A DNA stretch of 64,000 bases from Eurosta solidaginis (Eukaryota > Arthropoda > Insecta > Diptera > Tephritidae), in NCBI RefSeq assembly GCF_040869045.1, contig NW_027136912.1:248001-312000 (forward strand), given 5' to 3'. Both the position numbers and the translations under genes were made by a program. This document shows positions 34,401-45,059 of the stretch, piece after piece (position 1 is the stretch's first letter; the number at the start of each line of letters is the position of its first letter). Under the pieces are notes generated by a model, which was not told the DNA's origin, did no database searches, and saw only the letters and a program-made list of their open reading frames with translations.

Positions 34401-36784
34401 ACCGCGTGATGAGGAAGATAAAATGAGAGGCATTTTCCTCCGTCAAATTTTTCATAGGAGCCGGTTTCCTCCATATGATCGAGGGTGAGGTATTCTTCTA
34501 GAACACTATCATATTGAGTCTTTAAATCCCCTTTCTTCTGCAGACTTCTCTCCATTCCAAGAAACTGGCTTAGAGCTGAAGACCGAGAGTGGGATAATGA
34601 GATTGACTCTGGGAAGCTGGGTTTAAACGGCAGCCTTACGATATAACGACCGTTATCATCGCGTGAGGTTGTGGCTGCATAGAAATTTTCGCAAAACTCG
34701 TCTTCTGGGATTATTTGGGGTTTGGTGGGAACTTCCTCCAATTCCCAGAATTTACGCAATAAAGAGTTAAGATCTTCGTTGGACACTTCTGACACTTGCA
34801 TGCAGAACGCGTTTACCATCACAGGAGCTCTACCGCTCAGAATCCATCCAAAAATGGTTTTCTGCGCTAGAAGATGGGGGGAAAGTTTCTCAACGCCATT
34901 TTGGATGATTTGCGGTATTACATCACTGCCTAGGACGAGATCTATTTGCGAGGGGGAGTGACAGTTCGAGTCTGCGAGGTTGAGGTGTGCCCATTTTGCT
35001 TGAAGCTCGCTAGTGAGCTTAAGCGAGGGGAGCATTTTTGTTAGCCGGGGTAATACTATTGCCTCTGCACTTATTCTGGTTTTGAAATCGGGGGATACCA
35101 AAGTCAGAGGGCACAATTTGTTTGAGGTCTGAACTACCTTGCCGCCCATCCCTGATATTTCAAATCTAGAGGGTTTGAGTGGGAGTTTGAGTCTATCTTG
35201 GGCTCTGGTAGAGATAAAGGTTCGTTCAGATCCCTGATCCACAAGAGCTCGTAGTTTAAAAATTTCTCCTTTATGCTCTACGGGAACGATAGCCGTGGGT
35301 AAAATTATTTCACAATCGTTTTCGGAATAAAACGATTGCACTTGGCTTTTCTGCGAGCATGAAGGGCTTTCATCCAGAGCATTGGCTTGATCGGGAGTAT
35401 TACCGGGTGAGACTGTGGAATTCGTGGTGGTGGCTTGTGAGGCTGTCCTTTGCAATCGTGAGGGTTGTCTTTTCGGCACTTGAGATGTGTCTTCGTGAAG
35501 CACTGAGTTGTGCCGATCTTGACATTGATTGCAAGTTTGAGTACTGGAACAGTCTTTCAATATGTGTGACTGAGAGAGGCAATTGAAACACATATTGTTT
35601 TCTCTCACAAACCTTCTGCGATCAGAGGTCGACAGCTTCTTAAATTTGAAGCAACTTATAAGGGGGTGAGATGAGGTTTTACACAAAGCGCACTTGTACA
35701 TTGTTCGCTGCTCTGTCATATGAGATTGGGTGTGGGAGGTCGATCTATTTTGAAAGGGATGCGACTGCTGGGGTTTGAATGGTGGCCTAGCTTGTGGGGT
35801 GGCTTTAAATTTATTTGGTCGCCATTGATCGACTCGCTCTACGACTTCATATCGAGTTGTGAGGAACTGGTCCATTTGGGACCAGTTAGGAAGTTCTCTT
35901 CTTGAAGTCAGAGACTGCTCCCATAACGTGACTGTATTTTCAGGGAGTTTAGAGGTCACGAGATAAATAAGTATGGGGTCCCAGTTATCTGTGGACACCT
36001 GTTGCGTGGCGAGAATCTGAAGACAATTATTTACTGAGGATTGCAACTTTTGTATATCTTCACTGTTTTCCGTGGTGATCGTTTTTAAGTTCATTAGGGC
36101 CCGTATTTGATTATCTACGAGAACTCGTCTGTTCTCGTATCGGGCCTTTAGGGCTTCCCACGCTAAGGCAAAGTTGTCGTCAGTCAAGGGAAATTGATTG
36201 ACTATTTGAGCTGCCTTTCCTTGGGTTTTGTATCTGAGGTGATACAATTTTTGCGCTTGGGAGAGTTTGGGATGGTTAATATAAACGGCTGTGAACATGT
36301 CACGAAATGAGGGCCATTTTTCATAACCACCATAAAATATTTCGGTATCGCAGGGAGGGATTTTCAGCGAAATACCGGAGTTGTCAGATGGAGCTGGTGT
36401 GACGGTAGGGGGAGCGGGGGCATTTGCTTGTTTAAGCAAGTGAAGCTGGTCTTCTATCTGGGCTTTTGTGTCTTCGTATGCTATGAGACAGGACCTGTAT
36501 ATGCTATTAGCAGATGTTGGAAAATCTTCGGGCAGGTCCTGATCTGGGGTTTCGACAATCTTATCGAAGACTGTTTGGACTCTATTCCAAAATTTGTCTA
36601 TATTGGCGTTTTTTATTTTGAGTGAGGACTCCGTGTTGTCTTGGAGCGACGTCGACCTAAACCGAGCACAATATTCCAAAAAATTGTCCGTTTCGGATGT
36701 AAATTTTTTGTGGGCAGACGAGATTTTAAATTTTTTAACTCCTTGAGTTTTGGAGCCACCTTTTTTGGTTTCATCGTCACTCAT
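31418..36784 (-). CDS. Gag-Pol polyprotein, BEL/Pao
   Basis: A single uninterrupted 1788-codon frame encoding capsid and replication enzymes. Gag: DUF1759-like region about 145-290 ([14 protein letters not shown]), then zinc modules [14 protein letters not shown] (365-378), [14 protein letters not shown] (399-412) and CNQC...H (418-430). Protease: LVDQGSE at 514-520, DQG in place of the commoner DSG/DTG. Reverse transcriptase: RVVFNASKK (806-814), YVDD at 928-931. RNase H: D1106 (FCDASEKAY), E1149, D1179 ([10 protein letters not shown]). Integrase: HH-CC with C1447 and C1450, catalytic D1482 (VDFAGPF), D1548 (SDNGKTF) and E1601 (HMGGLWE). A DUF5641-like tail is at about 1690-1780. All catalytic residues expected of the family are present apart from the unusual protease triad context. 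The first ATG fits the usual acidic/Lys-rich Gag start. Confidence 0.95.
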   Translation of the reverse strand: MSDDETKKGGSKTQGVKKFKISSAHKKFTSETDNFLEYCARFRSTSLQDNTESSLKIKNANIDKFWNRVQTVFDKIVETPDQDLPEDFPTSANSIYRSCLIAYEDTKAQIEDQLHLLKQANAPAPPTVTPAPSDNSGISLKIPPCDTEIFYGGYEKWPSFRDMFTAVYINHPKLSQAQKLYHLRYKTQGKAAQIVNQFPLTDDNFALAWEALKARYENRRVLVDNQIRALMNLKTITTENSEDIQKLQSSVNNCLQILATQQVSTDNWDPILIYLVTSKLPENTVTLWEQSLTSRRELPNWSQMDQFLTTRYEVVERVDQWRPNKFKATPQARPPFKPQQSHPFQNRSTSHTQSHMTEQRTMYKCALCKTSSHPLISCFKFKKLSTSDRRRFVRENNMCFNCLSQSHILKDCSSTQTCNQCQDRHNSVLHEDTSQVPKRQPSRLQRTASQATTTNSTVSPGNTPDQANALDESPSCSQKSQVQSFYSENDCEIILPTAIVPVEHKGEIFKLRALVDQGSERTFISTRAQDRLKLPLKPSRFEISGMGGKVVQTSNKLCPLTLVSPDFKTRISAEAIVLPRLTKMLPSLKLTSELQAKWAHLNLADSNCHSPSQIDLVLGSDVIPQIIQNGVEKLSPHLLAQKTIFGWILSGRAPVMVNAFCMQVSEVSNEDLNSLLRKFWELEEVPTKPQIIPEDEFCENFYAATTSRDDNGRYIVRLPFKPSFPESISLSHSRSSALSQFLGMERSLQKKGDLKTQYDSVLEEYLTLDHMEETGSYEKFDGGKCLSFYLPHHAVVKPEKKTSKVRVVFNASKKSASGHALNDVLYTGPTLQPDLMLLILKWRTYQFVFNGDVEKMYRQIIMHEDDRDYQRIVFRSSPSDPIKDYRLKTVTFGVNCAPYLAIRTLHQLAKDVKETFPKAVPVLTKETYVDDILSGSHEILSAETSLSQVIQVLASAGFPLRKITANHPSIIKNIKKEDLLDTNLLEFEKASNTKTLGIQWNALTDTFSYTVDSIPLSSANTKRQILSSVAKLFDPAGWLTPIMIQAKILLQEPWIDGTGWDEPVKPLRFIKWTQFAKNLPNISEIKLPRWVDYMPNQHVELHGFCDASEKAYCATIYLRTIHGATTSSHLLVAKGKVAPLRTTSLPRLELCAALLLARLIAVVQSHLELSLKNLYMWSDSEIVLAWLEKPPHAWKTFVSNRTAEIMDLVGSASWKHVGSRDNPADMGTRGCKPMDLANSSLWWNGPAWLTQPPEAWPNPSTRSINPPEMRRVEALYSAEDDPDVLDRFSSFPRALRVMAYAFRFINNLKDRIRGIKPAYTPSLSHEDLRKAKNKLVTLTQTRYFPRERACLENAKPIDQRSSLLTLNPYLDENGLLRVHGRLVHSTLTYNEKHPVIIPEKSRFAVLYIQYLHELLLHAEIRLMQQCLRQDLYIPRLKPLIKRCIHQCKTCTLHKQQMRSQIMAALPPERCTYAPPFTTTGVDFAGPFQIKASLLRSHTLLKGYVAVFVCFVTKAVHLELCSDLTTNAFLAAFARFVGRRGYPATMMSDNGKTFIGAKRATEKEFVDFMKTASQEVIAKYSPQGINWKFIPPGAPHMGGLWESAVKSFKLHFKRTAGTHKFTFEEFTTLLVRIEAVLNSRPISPLSQDPTEFTALTPGHFLRGSPLLAIPEVDHADLSLINRWDRVKSLHHQFSKRWKEDYLKDLQKRQKWKNPQPQPKVGECVCIHDDSLPPTEWRLGRIEKVYPGPDGHIRVVDVRTQTGTLTRPLVKLCFLPQIESPPSRANPENS

Positions 36785-37927
36785 TTTTGAGCTTTGTTTT
36801 ATGTCGCTTAGAGTTGAGAATCAACAAAAAATTTAACTTCAGAGAGAAAACTTTTTTTTTTTTTTTTAAGAGAGAGTATTTGCTTTTAACTATGTGAGGG
36901 AGTTACGTTAAAATATTCACGTTAAATAGCAAGAGAGAGTACTTTTCAAAACCAAAAAAAAAGTTTTTAAGCTAAATTTATTTGAGGGTGAGACTGAGAA
37001 AATTTTACCACTGTGCTGCGTTTGCACTATATTTAATATATGTATATGAGGGTGGTTTAAATATACGTGGGAAAAATTATGTGAGATATATGTATATATA
37101 CGTATTAAAGTATCTCGGGGGTAAATTATTATAATTTTGATACGTATGAGATTATATAAAAATGTGTATTTTTTTTTTTTTGTGTGACTTAGAGGAGTCT
37201 TAGTTAGCTTCGATTTGTTGGACTGTAGGGGCTTTGAGGAGAGAGAAATTAGTAGCTTATCGAAATTCTTAATGGGGATTGAGAATTTATAGCGTGCAAA
37301 TTTAATGCGAGAAAAGTGCTATAACACGCACTGCACCACTCTTGTACCACTGTGCACGATATTTTATTACACCGCTTATGTCGTATTCTTTCTTTGTATA
37401 TCCGTATGTATGTATACGCAAGTATGGAGATTTGAAAATATTTTTTGCGTTTTATATTAATTTAAATTGGGAAAAATGAGAAGTTAGCAGAGGTTGTGCA
37501 ATATATTTAATTAACGACAAGAGATATTTTAATTTAAAATGAGGAAATTTTAAATTATTAAGAGGTTTGTCGTATTAAAATATAAGGGGTGCTTTTAGCA
37601 AATGTGCCCACTGTAGCTAACTACTGAGTTTTTCTTATTTTGCTTTGCACATATACCGTATTGAGTTTTGCAATATGAGGTTATTGCTGTATATATATAT
37701 ATATATATATGTATATATACGAAGTGGTATGTGCAAATTTGGTGGGAACTTGAGAAAGTTTGGCGGGAAATGAGGATTATTGGCGGGAGATTCTAATCCT
37801 CGAAAATGAAAATTGCCTTACTTTTTCCAATTTTATATATTTTTCCACTGTTTAGGGGTGTATTAAAATCTCATTTAATACTCACAGTTTCCAAATGGTA
37901 ATCTTTTGTGTCGCTGGTTCCGGTAGT
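36785..37927 (-). other. BEL untranslated leader
   Basis: About 1.15 kb between the primer site and the Gag start. AT-rich, with a (TA)n run at 37690-37719 and poly(T) runs on the plus strand near 36850 and 37170. It has no long frame. Such leaders normally contain packaging signals and any splice donor; I cannot place either by eye. Confidence 0.6.
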
Positions 37928-37942
37928 GGCGTCGAAGGACCA
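37928..37942 (-). promoter_or_regulatory. Primer-binding site candidate
   Basis: One base inside the 5' LTR the minus strand reads TGGTCCTTCGACGCC. The TGG start pairs with a tRNA CCA end, as required for minus-strand priming. I do not assign the tRNA. Confidence 0.6.
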
Positions 37943-37943
37943 C

Positions 37944-38638
37944 TGTTCAGGGGGTGGCAGTATAAAATTTACCTTCTTTCCTGGGTGTATGCGGGCACGG
38001 CTGTGATGGCGATGTTATCGTGGTGATGGCGATGTTGGATACGGGTGGCGAATGGATGTTGGACACGGCGGTGATCACTGCAATAGTACTTAGTTCTGCA
38101 TCTGTACAAACTGCCTTTGGGTGGTAAATTTTGCACCTTTCTAATGTGCAATTTCATGAAGCACTCCGAGAAGAGAAAAAATGTCAAAGGGAAACGGATA
38201 ACTTTAGCGAGAATTGATTTATTTTTACTGCAAATTTCAAGTTTTTCTTAATACAATTTTCAGTCACAACCGCAGGGATAAAAGATTTCGAATAAGTAAA
38301 GATAAAAAGAAATGTCAAAAACAATAATATAAATGTATGTATGTAGGTACATAGTCACATCTGTCAACCCGTTGGGGTTGCCAGAGAGGTGAAATACGCT
38401 CGCGTGTTAGCGTAAAATACAAACATTTCAAATTCTTAAGTTTAATAAATATGTACGTAATATATGATATTACGTATTTGTACGTGCAAATAATTCAGAA
38501 TGCGTACTTATACGTAAAAGGTACATATATCAATAAATTCAATATAAAATTCAGGTAAATTCAGGTTTAGGTTCCTTAAGCCTAATTTCTATTAAATAGA
38601 AGGGTTGGCTGCTGGCGACTACGACAGTCGCTCAAACA
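37944..38638 (-). mobile_element. 5' LTR of the BEL element
   Basis: 695 bp, same ends and content as the 3' LTR apart from two small indels. As the upstream LTR it should hold the promoter. Confidence 0.95.
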
Positions 38639-38643
38639 CATTG
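38639..38643. repeat. BEL target-site duplication, right
   Basis: CATTG, identical to 29976-29980. Confidence 0.9.
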
Positions 38644-38712
38644 GTTAAATCACGAGTTGTGGTATCAAAACGGCGCATGAGCGCTAATTGTAGTCAATTG
38701 GGAATCGCCACT
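38644..38712 (+). mobile_element. 3' UTR of the interrupted non-LTR element
   Basis: GAGTTGTGGTATCAAAACGG followed by CGCCACTCCAACCAA resembles the usual ending of Jockey/I-type 3' UTRs. It directly continues the remnant that stops at 29980, so the BEL insertion split it. Confidence 0.55.
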
Positions 38713-38849
38713 CCAACCAACAAACCAACGAACTGGTGCTCCCTTGTTTTTATCATACGATGATAACCTCTCCACTTGATCCTGTTCCGCTGTTGTTTAT
38801 TACTTTTTCCTTCTTACGCAAGTAGTTATATTAGTATGCTTCCCGCAAT

Positions 38850-39170
38850 TAAAAGGAAAATTACTGCGGGCCGTGCGGTATGTTGATGTTATTTTCAGTG
38901 TAACTCTACGTTGGACCGAGGTGACGGCGTTTAGGTGTGTTTTATTGTATCGAACCATATTTCAGCACCATCGCACCATCAAGATAATCAAAGGCTTATA
39001 CAAGAAGCTTCCTTACACATGGCTTCTGGCCCCCTCTATTTGGCACTCATCTACGCATATTCGACGTACGCAATCCTTTTTGCCATGCTCTTGCTCCCTA
39101 AAGTTCAGTTTGCTGCCTATCCTTATCCGCAGATATGATGTCGAGTAGCACCAATCATATTGCTTTTAAG
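38850..39170 (-). pseudogene. R1-clade reverse transcriptase fragment
   Basis: On the minus strand GAEIWFDTIKHT and, one frame over, THLNAVTSVQRRVTLKITSTYRTARS match the thumb of the R1-clade remnant at 63005-63505 (GAEIWLNVMKNRKN, DTITSVQRSGVLRIASAYRTVS). Frameshifted and short. Confidence 0.65.
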
Positions 39171-40379
39171 TAGGGTCCGCCTCATCTAGAAGTTGAGGAC
39201 AGCGTGGCTTAAGGTTTCTAGTTGAAGACAGTGATCAGTCATCAATTTATTTATACTGAGCATAAACTGGTTTAGTTTAAGCTTTGCAAGTACCCAAAAC
39301 TTTATGTTCTTATATCACCTGCCACGTCGTATGCGAAAGCTACGAGTAAGTTGATTACTTGTATGTCTATTTTAAGAAGACTGCCGTAAGTAGTATTCCA
39401 GAGAGCAGTACCTAGTACAAAAATCTACGCTGCTGCGCTCATAATCTTTACCTTTATTTGATCGTGTTTGTTTCGTTCGTTAGAATACCGGTCTCTGCGT
39501 AAGTCTCTTAACATTTCATTTAATATTTTTTTGGTTCCTTAATTGTTCGTAGTTTTGAAGTTTGATACTATTGCTTGTAGGGTGCGAGATGAATTTCAGA
39601 TCATATACTTCAGAGCCGCGCTTTTGTCACTGTGTATGCCTAGGTTTGGATAGAACCTTCCCATTTGACTAAAACTCACTTCAGACGCAAATGTGTAGGT
39701 CTTTAGTTGTTCCTCTAGAGGTCTGTACATTTTCGAATTAATTTTCTCTCGTATACTAGTAGAGTCCTTCTCTGATGTTGTCAACGCCCATGCTATTGTA
39801 TCGTATGGAACATGATTTTCACTTGTTTGCTACATACAAAGTATCTAATATTTGTTGCTATTAGTAATTTTTCGCTGGATTTCTTACAATAACACCAAAC
39901 AAAATTATCACTGTAGATGTACGTTTTCATGTGCCTACATAAGAGTAATCTTAATAGGTTTCTCAGTTTTTAGACAACATTAGAAATCAAATTGCCAATT
40001 AGTTTGTGTGTGTATTCAGTTAATAGTCCTTTATCTTTAGTTAAGAAGCGAAGTCTTATAAACTAATGTATATATGTATGTCCCTCAGCGCTCGCACTTC
40101 AGAGAAAGCATCCTCATCAATCGCATTTTATAATTACAAAGGTGACCATTTCCAAGACTTCTTAAATATTGTTATTAATTATACTTAAATATACCTTTTA
40201 ATTACTTCCAAAGGAAATTTAATTAAATAAGAACTTTTAAACTGTCCAAAGTATTAATTGTTAAGAAGACCACATGAAGTCGAACAACAGAAGAAATTAA
40301 GGAAGCACAAATTCATTATGCATATGAGGTCTATGTACATATGTCGCTCCGTTTATTTTCTTGTGTAGCATTTTCACTA
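39171..40379. other. Noncoding DNA
   Basis: No element recognised with confidence. A 62-codon minus-strand frame at 39596-39784 reads like fluent protein (EEQLKTYTFASEVSFSQMGR) but I cannot name a family. Confidence 0.3.
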
Positions 40380-40850
40380 GGGTGGGTCGATTTATTAACA
40401 GATATCGCGCCATCGATTTTTCAATAGGATTTGGGCTCACGAAAAAAAGTTCCACTACGCATACCCAAAAAAATAAATTTTGAGCCTTCGGAATATCATT
40501 TTTTAGACTTTTTTTCGACTTTGTTTTTTAAGGTTTCTTTCACGACCTACTAAAAAATATTCATTTCATTGTAAAATTTTTAAACTGTTATTTCAAAATT
40601 GTTATCGACAACGTTTTCACCGGACATTTTTGGGTCGGACAGGGTATACATATGAAACTTTTTTTAGTAGGTCATGAAAAAAACCTTAAAAATCAAAGTC
40701 GGAAAAAAGAAAAAAAAAAGAAAATTTCGCAGAATCCAAAATTATTTCTTTGGGTATGCGTAGTGGAACTTTTTTTCCTAAGCCCAAATCCTATCGAAAA
40801 ATCGATGGCGCGATATCGGTTAACTTTCGCCCATACAATTCGACCCACCC
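40380..40850. mobile_element. 471-bp MITE with long terminal inverted repeats
   Basis: The ends are GGGTGGGTCGA and TCGACCCACCC, flanked by TA on both sides (40378-40379 and 40851-40852), which suggests a TA target duplication as in Tc1/mariner-like elements. The inverted similarity continues far inward: ATCGCGCCATCGATTTTTC, CCTATTGA-like GGATTTGGGCT, AAAAAAAGTTCCACTACGCATACCCAAA and the TAGTAGGTCGTGAAA block all recur inverted in the right half, so nearly the whole element can fold on itself. No ORF. Confidence 0.8.
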
Positions 40851-40886
40851 TAATATTCATACCAAACATTTTTGCGGAGCTGCAAG

Positions 40887-41000
40887 GCAAGCCCCCGTGG
40901 CATGTTGGAAGCGTGCTTCGCCCACCTTACCGAAGATGCTGGGTTCAATTCCCGGACAAAGCAACATCACAAATTTAGAAAAACAGTTTTTTTTCAATTA
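40887..41000 (+). mobile_element. tRNA-derived SINE
   Basis: An A box (TGGCATGTTGG, 40898-40908) and a B box (GGTTCAATTCC, 40942-40952) are spaced 33 bases apart, matching RNA polymerase III tRNA promoters. The head reads GCCCCCGTGG and the body continues ACAAAGCAACATCACAAATTTAG to a T run at about 40987. No tRNA cloverleaf is intact, so it is a SINE and not a tRNA gene. From memory similar CCGGGCAAAGCAACATC SINEs are common in tephritids. It is wedged between the MITE and GTCC copy B. Confidence 0.75.
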
Positions 41001-41362
41001 GAAACAAGTAAGGAAGGCTAACCTCGGGTATAACCGAACATTACATACTCAGCTGCGAGCTTTGGGGACAAAATAAGGGAAAATCACCATATAGGAAAAT
41101 AAACCTAGGGTAACCCTGGAATGTGTTTGTAGGACATGGGAATCAAATGGAAGGTATTAAAGGGTATTTTAAAAGGGAGTGGGCCATAGTTCTATAGGTG
41201 GACGCCATTTCGGGATATCGCCACAAAGGTGGACCAGGGGTGAATAGAATTTGTTTGTACGATATGGAAATCAAATAAAAGGTTTTAATGAGGATTTTAA
41301 AAAGGAGTGGACCTTAGTTCTATAGGTGGATGCCTTTTCGAAATATCGCCATAAAGGTGGAC

Positions 41363-42133
41363 CAGTAGCGGAATTCACTAACTTTTAACGATGCGATTTG
41401 TCGAGATTTTAATTAACGATTTTGTCGCTTGCCTTATCGATTGTGCTATTCACTAACTTATTTTTAACGAATTGAAATAAATTACATTTAAATTTCGTTT
41501 TAATAGTAGAAATGTGGCAGCACAGCTTAACAAAACATAAAAAATGCGAAAAGCACAAAAGGAGTGCCAAAAATAAATAAATTCCGCATACTAACTGCTT
41601 TTAAAAGTTTTTACATATTTTAGCAAATGGTAAGTAAATGCGTTATTTTTTTTTCACTGTTGATATCGCAGTTATTCTTGTACCCCTTAATTGACCATCA
41701 AGCTTAGAAATAATATCATGAGCCAAGTCTAAGGTTAGTCGGTACAGCTTTAGAAACTCCGTTGCATTCAAGTGGATTGGGTCATCTACTTCTCTATGAA
41801 CCACTGGCGATGGACTTAGTAATTCCTCATTTTGTGATAAAAACGTACGCAAAGTACTCAAATGCCATTTGATTTATAAATAAAGCAGCTTTTCGTGTTT
41901 GAAAGTACTTAATTAAAGTTCCGATTTTTTTTTCAACTAAAATTGCCAGAAATATTAATATCGTGATTTTTAACACAGCCAATTTACTTGCCGTTTATTT
42001 AACGACACAGCTGATAGTCGATAAACGAATATCGATACAAAATAGTTACTGAATAACGAAATCGTTATAGATATCGATTCGCAAATAAAGCGATGGCAAA
42101 TGTCGTTAAAAAAGTTAGTGAATTCCACTACAG
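41363..42133 (-). mobile_element. PIF/Harbinger-like non-autonomous element
   Basis: A 765-bp insertion (41366-42130) in GTCC copy B. Its inverted ends are TAGCGGAATTCACTAAC and GTTAGTGAATTCCACTA, and it is flanked by the 3-bp duplication CAG (41363-41365 and 42131-42133). Three-base CWG or TWA duplications are the Harbinger hallmark. The sister sequence at about 41250 lacks the insertion and reads straight through GGACCAGGGG, so this is an empty-site comparison within the window. A transposase-like first-exon remnant is inside. Confidence 0.85.
41643..41861 (-). pseudogene. HARBI1-like transposase N-terminal fragment
   Basis: A 72-codon frame with FLKLYRLTLDLAHDIISKLDGQL, resembling the N-terminal YRLT.....D.I..L segment of Harbinger nucleases, followed by RGTRITAIST where the family usually has a similar R-S-T-A-L sequence. 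The catalytic DDE part is missing, so the element depends on a transposase elsewhere. Family call from motif style only. Confidence 0.55.
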
Positions 42134-43385
42134 GGGCGAATAGAATTTGTTTGTACGATATGGGCATCAAATTAAAGGTATTAATGAGGGTTTTAAAAGG
42201 GAGTGGTGGTAGTTGCATATCTGAAGGCGTTTTCGAGATATCGACCAAAATGTGGACCAGGGTGACCCAGAACATCATCTGTCGGGTACCGCTAATTTAT
42301 TTATATATATAATACCACGAACAGTATTCCTGTCAAAATTTCAAGGGCTTTTGATTTCGCCCTGCAGAACTTTTTCATTTTCTTCTACTTAATATGGCAG
42401 GTGGCACACCCGTTTTACAAAGTTTTTTCTATAGTTATATTTTGCGTCAATAAACCAATCCAACTACCATGTTTCATCCCTTTTTTTCGTATTTGGTATA
42501 GAATTATGGAATTTTTTTAAATTTTCGTAATTTTCGATATCGAAAAAGTGGGCGTGGTCATAGTGTCGGCCATTTTTTATACTAAAATAATGTGAGTTCA
42601 GATAAGTATGTGAACTAAGTTTAGAAAACATATCGATTTTTGCTCAAGTTATCGTGTTAACGGCCGAGGGAAAGGACAGACGGTCGACTGTGTATAAAAA
42701 CCGGGCGTGGCTTCAACCTATTTCACCCATTTTCACAGGAAAAATTTATCATCATAGAGTCTATGCCCCTACCAAATTTCATAAGAATTGGTAAATGTTT
42801 GTTCGACTTATAGCATTAAAAGTATTCTAGACAAATTAAATGAAAAAGGGCCGAGCCACGCTCATTTTTGTTAAAATTTGACGTTTAAATTTTTTTTTTT
42901 TAAGTGGGCATGTTCTTCATGCGATTTCGCAAATTTTTATGTAGCGCACATATAGTAACGTTCCTGCCAAATTTCATCATATCTTCAAGGGCTGCCAAAT
43001 TACAGCTTGCAAAGCTTTTAAATTACCTTCTTTTAAAAGTGGGCGGTGCCACGCCCACTGTCCAAAATTTTACTTATTTCCTTTTGTGCGTCATAAGGTC
43101 AATCCATCTACCGAGTTTCATCCCTTTATCCACCTTTGGTAATAAATTATCGCACTTTTTCGGTTTTTCGAAATTTTCGATATCGAAAAAGTGGGAGTGA
43201 TTATAGACCGATATCGTTCATTTTAAACAGCGATCTGAGATGAGTGCCCAGGAACTTACATACCAAATTTCATTAAGATACCTCAAAATTTGCTCAAGTT
43301 ATCATGTTAACCGACAGACGGACGGACGGACAGGGCCCAATCAAATTTTTTTCGATACTGATGATTTTGATATATGGAAGTCTAT

Positions 43386-43765
43386 CAGGCCTGTTCTGAA
43401 TTCCGACTCGTTTTGGAAAGTAAAACGAGGCTGATTCCGAGTCGATTTCTTTTTGGTGTTCTCAATTCCAATTGAAACAAATCGATTCGAAGTCGATTTC
43501 GAATCGTTTTCATTTCGAGTGGATAATCAAGCGGAACAGCTGTTTTTATTTATTTTAAATTAAAATTGTGCAACAATTTTAACAAAATGCCAGCAACAAT
43601 GGTTTTCGGAAATGCAGAGCCAAGAAGGCGTGCAATTGTTCATAAAAATCGCAAAAATCGATCGATCGAAATTGAGAACACGTCGGTTTCCTTTCGACTA
43701 GAGTCGCTTTGTTTAGCTTGGAAATTTTTTGATAGGACTTTTCAAATTAAGATTTTCTATACTAA
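43386..43765. other. Unassigned element-like segment
   Basis: Begins GGCCTGTTCTGAATTCCGACTCG exactly where GTCC copy B breaks off, which suggests an insertion end. An imperfect inverted echo (TCGAAATTGAGAACACG) lies at about 43669-43685. It contains a short frame (MPATMVFGNAEPRRRAIV) that I cannot identify. A MITE or transposon fragment is likely. Confidence 0.4.
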
Positions 43766-44938
43766 ACTAGCAGAACCGGCAGACGTTGTTCTGCCCTAAA
43801 TTTTGGGTCTATCTGCATACACTTTAATAAGTTTTTCCGTCTAACTCTGCCCTTGCCCCTCTACACTTTTTCCTAATCTTTGAATTCACTCCTCCCTCCG
43901 TATTTTTCGCTTCATCTATCACCATCTTCGTCTCATTCTATCTCTTTCTCAGTCTTTTCCTTCTATCTTTTCTCTTCTCTCAAGTTTTTCTCATTCTTGG
44001 TGGTATGTATTTTGTTCCAGTCCCATTCCGAGTCTCAGTCCCAGTCCCACTCCGAGTCTCAGTCTCAGCCTCAGTCACAGTCCTAGTCCTAATCACATTC
44101 CCAGTCTGTCTCTGGTCTACTTCCCGGAAGAAAGCATCGTAAATACTAATATAGGCAAACTTATATACCAAATTTCAGGCAAATCGAATAGGACGTATGT
44201 AAATAGGTATGTGGGTATTATTAATTCATGTTTTTATTTCGGCTTTGTATGCATATTTATCAGTTTTGCCAGGTTGATGCGACTAAATCGAATATCACAA
44301 TCAAAATTACTTTAAAGCTCTCAGCAACAGCTTTCATTTGATATCCATAATACACACACATTCTAGGGGAATCCGGGTCCAGGTTTTGGCCTCTATATCG
44401 AGACCCTAGTCACCCAGGGGTATAAAGATTACTCTGTACTAAAGCACACATCAACATCTTCAATTTGATACACATAATGTAAAACCACATCCTAGTTTTA
44501 CCCTTATCCATTTCATTCTGCCTATATCTCGAGACCCTAGTCACCAATAGGTATGACAACTACCCTGTACTAAAGCACTAATTAACAGCTTTCATTTGAT
44601 ATCCATAATGTATAAACATTTTCAAGGGATGCCCGGGTCCACGTTTTGGCCTATATCTGGAGACCCTAGTCACCAATAGGTATGAAAACTACCCTGTACT
44701 AAAGCACTCATCAACAGATTTCATTTGATATCCATATTGTATAAACAAATTTTAGGGGTGCCCGGTCCACGAGACCCTAGTCACCCAGGGTACGAAAAAT
44801 ACCCAGTATCAAAGTACTCATAAACAGCTTCCATTTCTCCTTCCTGTATCTTTCCTAAAAATTCCATGGCAATCTTTCTATCCGTTCTCGTGTTATGGAG
44901 TGACAATCAAAATGTACACTTCTTTTTATATATATAGA
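43766..44938 (+). mobile_element. Second dispersed element with ~130-bp internal repeats
   Basis: Runs from AGCAGAACCGGCAGACGTTG, which can form a GGCAGA/TCTGCC hairpin, to a T-rich end TTTTTATATATATAGATT. A pyrimidine-rich zone (43855-44115) includes a degenerate (CAGTCC)n run at about 44018-44110. Four ~130-bp units follow, marked by GAGACCCTAGTCAC near 44400, 44531, 44660 and 44771, the last shortened by about 19 bases. No ORF. I recall similar repeats in tephritids. The hairpin and fixed ends hint at a Helitron-like non-autonomous element, but this is inference. Confidence 0.62.
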
Positions 44939-45059
44939 TTACAAAAGCAACCGACCAAAGTGATGGATGAGGAAAAGATCCGAAATAAAACTGATGCTGT
45001 GTACTTCACCCAGCACAGCGGAAGTCATCATGTCCTGATTAGATAACTCGCAGCGCAAA

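Larger units (their letters stand above)
29981..38638 (-). mobile_element. Complete BEL/Pao LTR retrotransposon
   Basis: An 8658-bp minus-strand provirus-like element. In order on the minus strand: 5' LTR (38638-37944), a primer-binding-site candidate, a 1.16-kb leader, one 1788-codon Gag-Pol frame, a 194-codon zinc-knuckle frame, a purine-rich tract and the 3' LTR (30679-29981). The LTRs differ by two indels (3 and 1 bases) and otherwise look identical by eye, the main frame is unbroken and the 5-bp target duplication is exact. All of this points to a recent and potentially competent insertion. It landed in the 3' part of a decayed non-LTR element. Confidence 0.95.
41003..43385 (+). mobile_element. 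GTCC element, copy B (3'-truncated, interrupted)
   Basis: Plus-strand copy beginning AACAAGTAAGGAAGG at 41003 with the ATACTCAGCTGCGAG subterminal word. It has three internal ~130-bp units (marker TAGGTGGACGCC / TATCTGAAGGCG near 41203, 41332 and 42212), GTGGGCGTGG blocks, and a GACAGACGGACGGACGGACAG tract near 43311. It stops at 43385 within the word GGAAGTCTAT, about 110 bases short of the family 3' end. A 765-bp Harbinger-type element is inserted after its second unit. No ORF of its own. Confidence 0.82.

Noticed and set aside
40887..40960. A tRNA gene
   Set aside because: A and B boxes are present but the acceptor and anticodon stems do not pair and an ACAAAGCAACATC body follows; a tRNA-derived SINE fits better.
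43880..44171. Ser/Gln-rich frame and its antisense Thr/Glu-rich frame
   Set aside because: Both arise from the (CAGTCC)n degenerate repeat inside a dispersed element.
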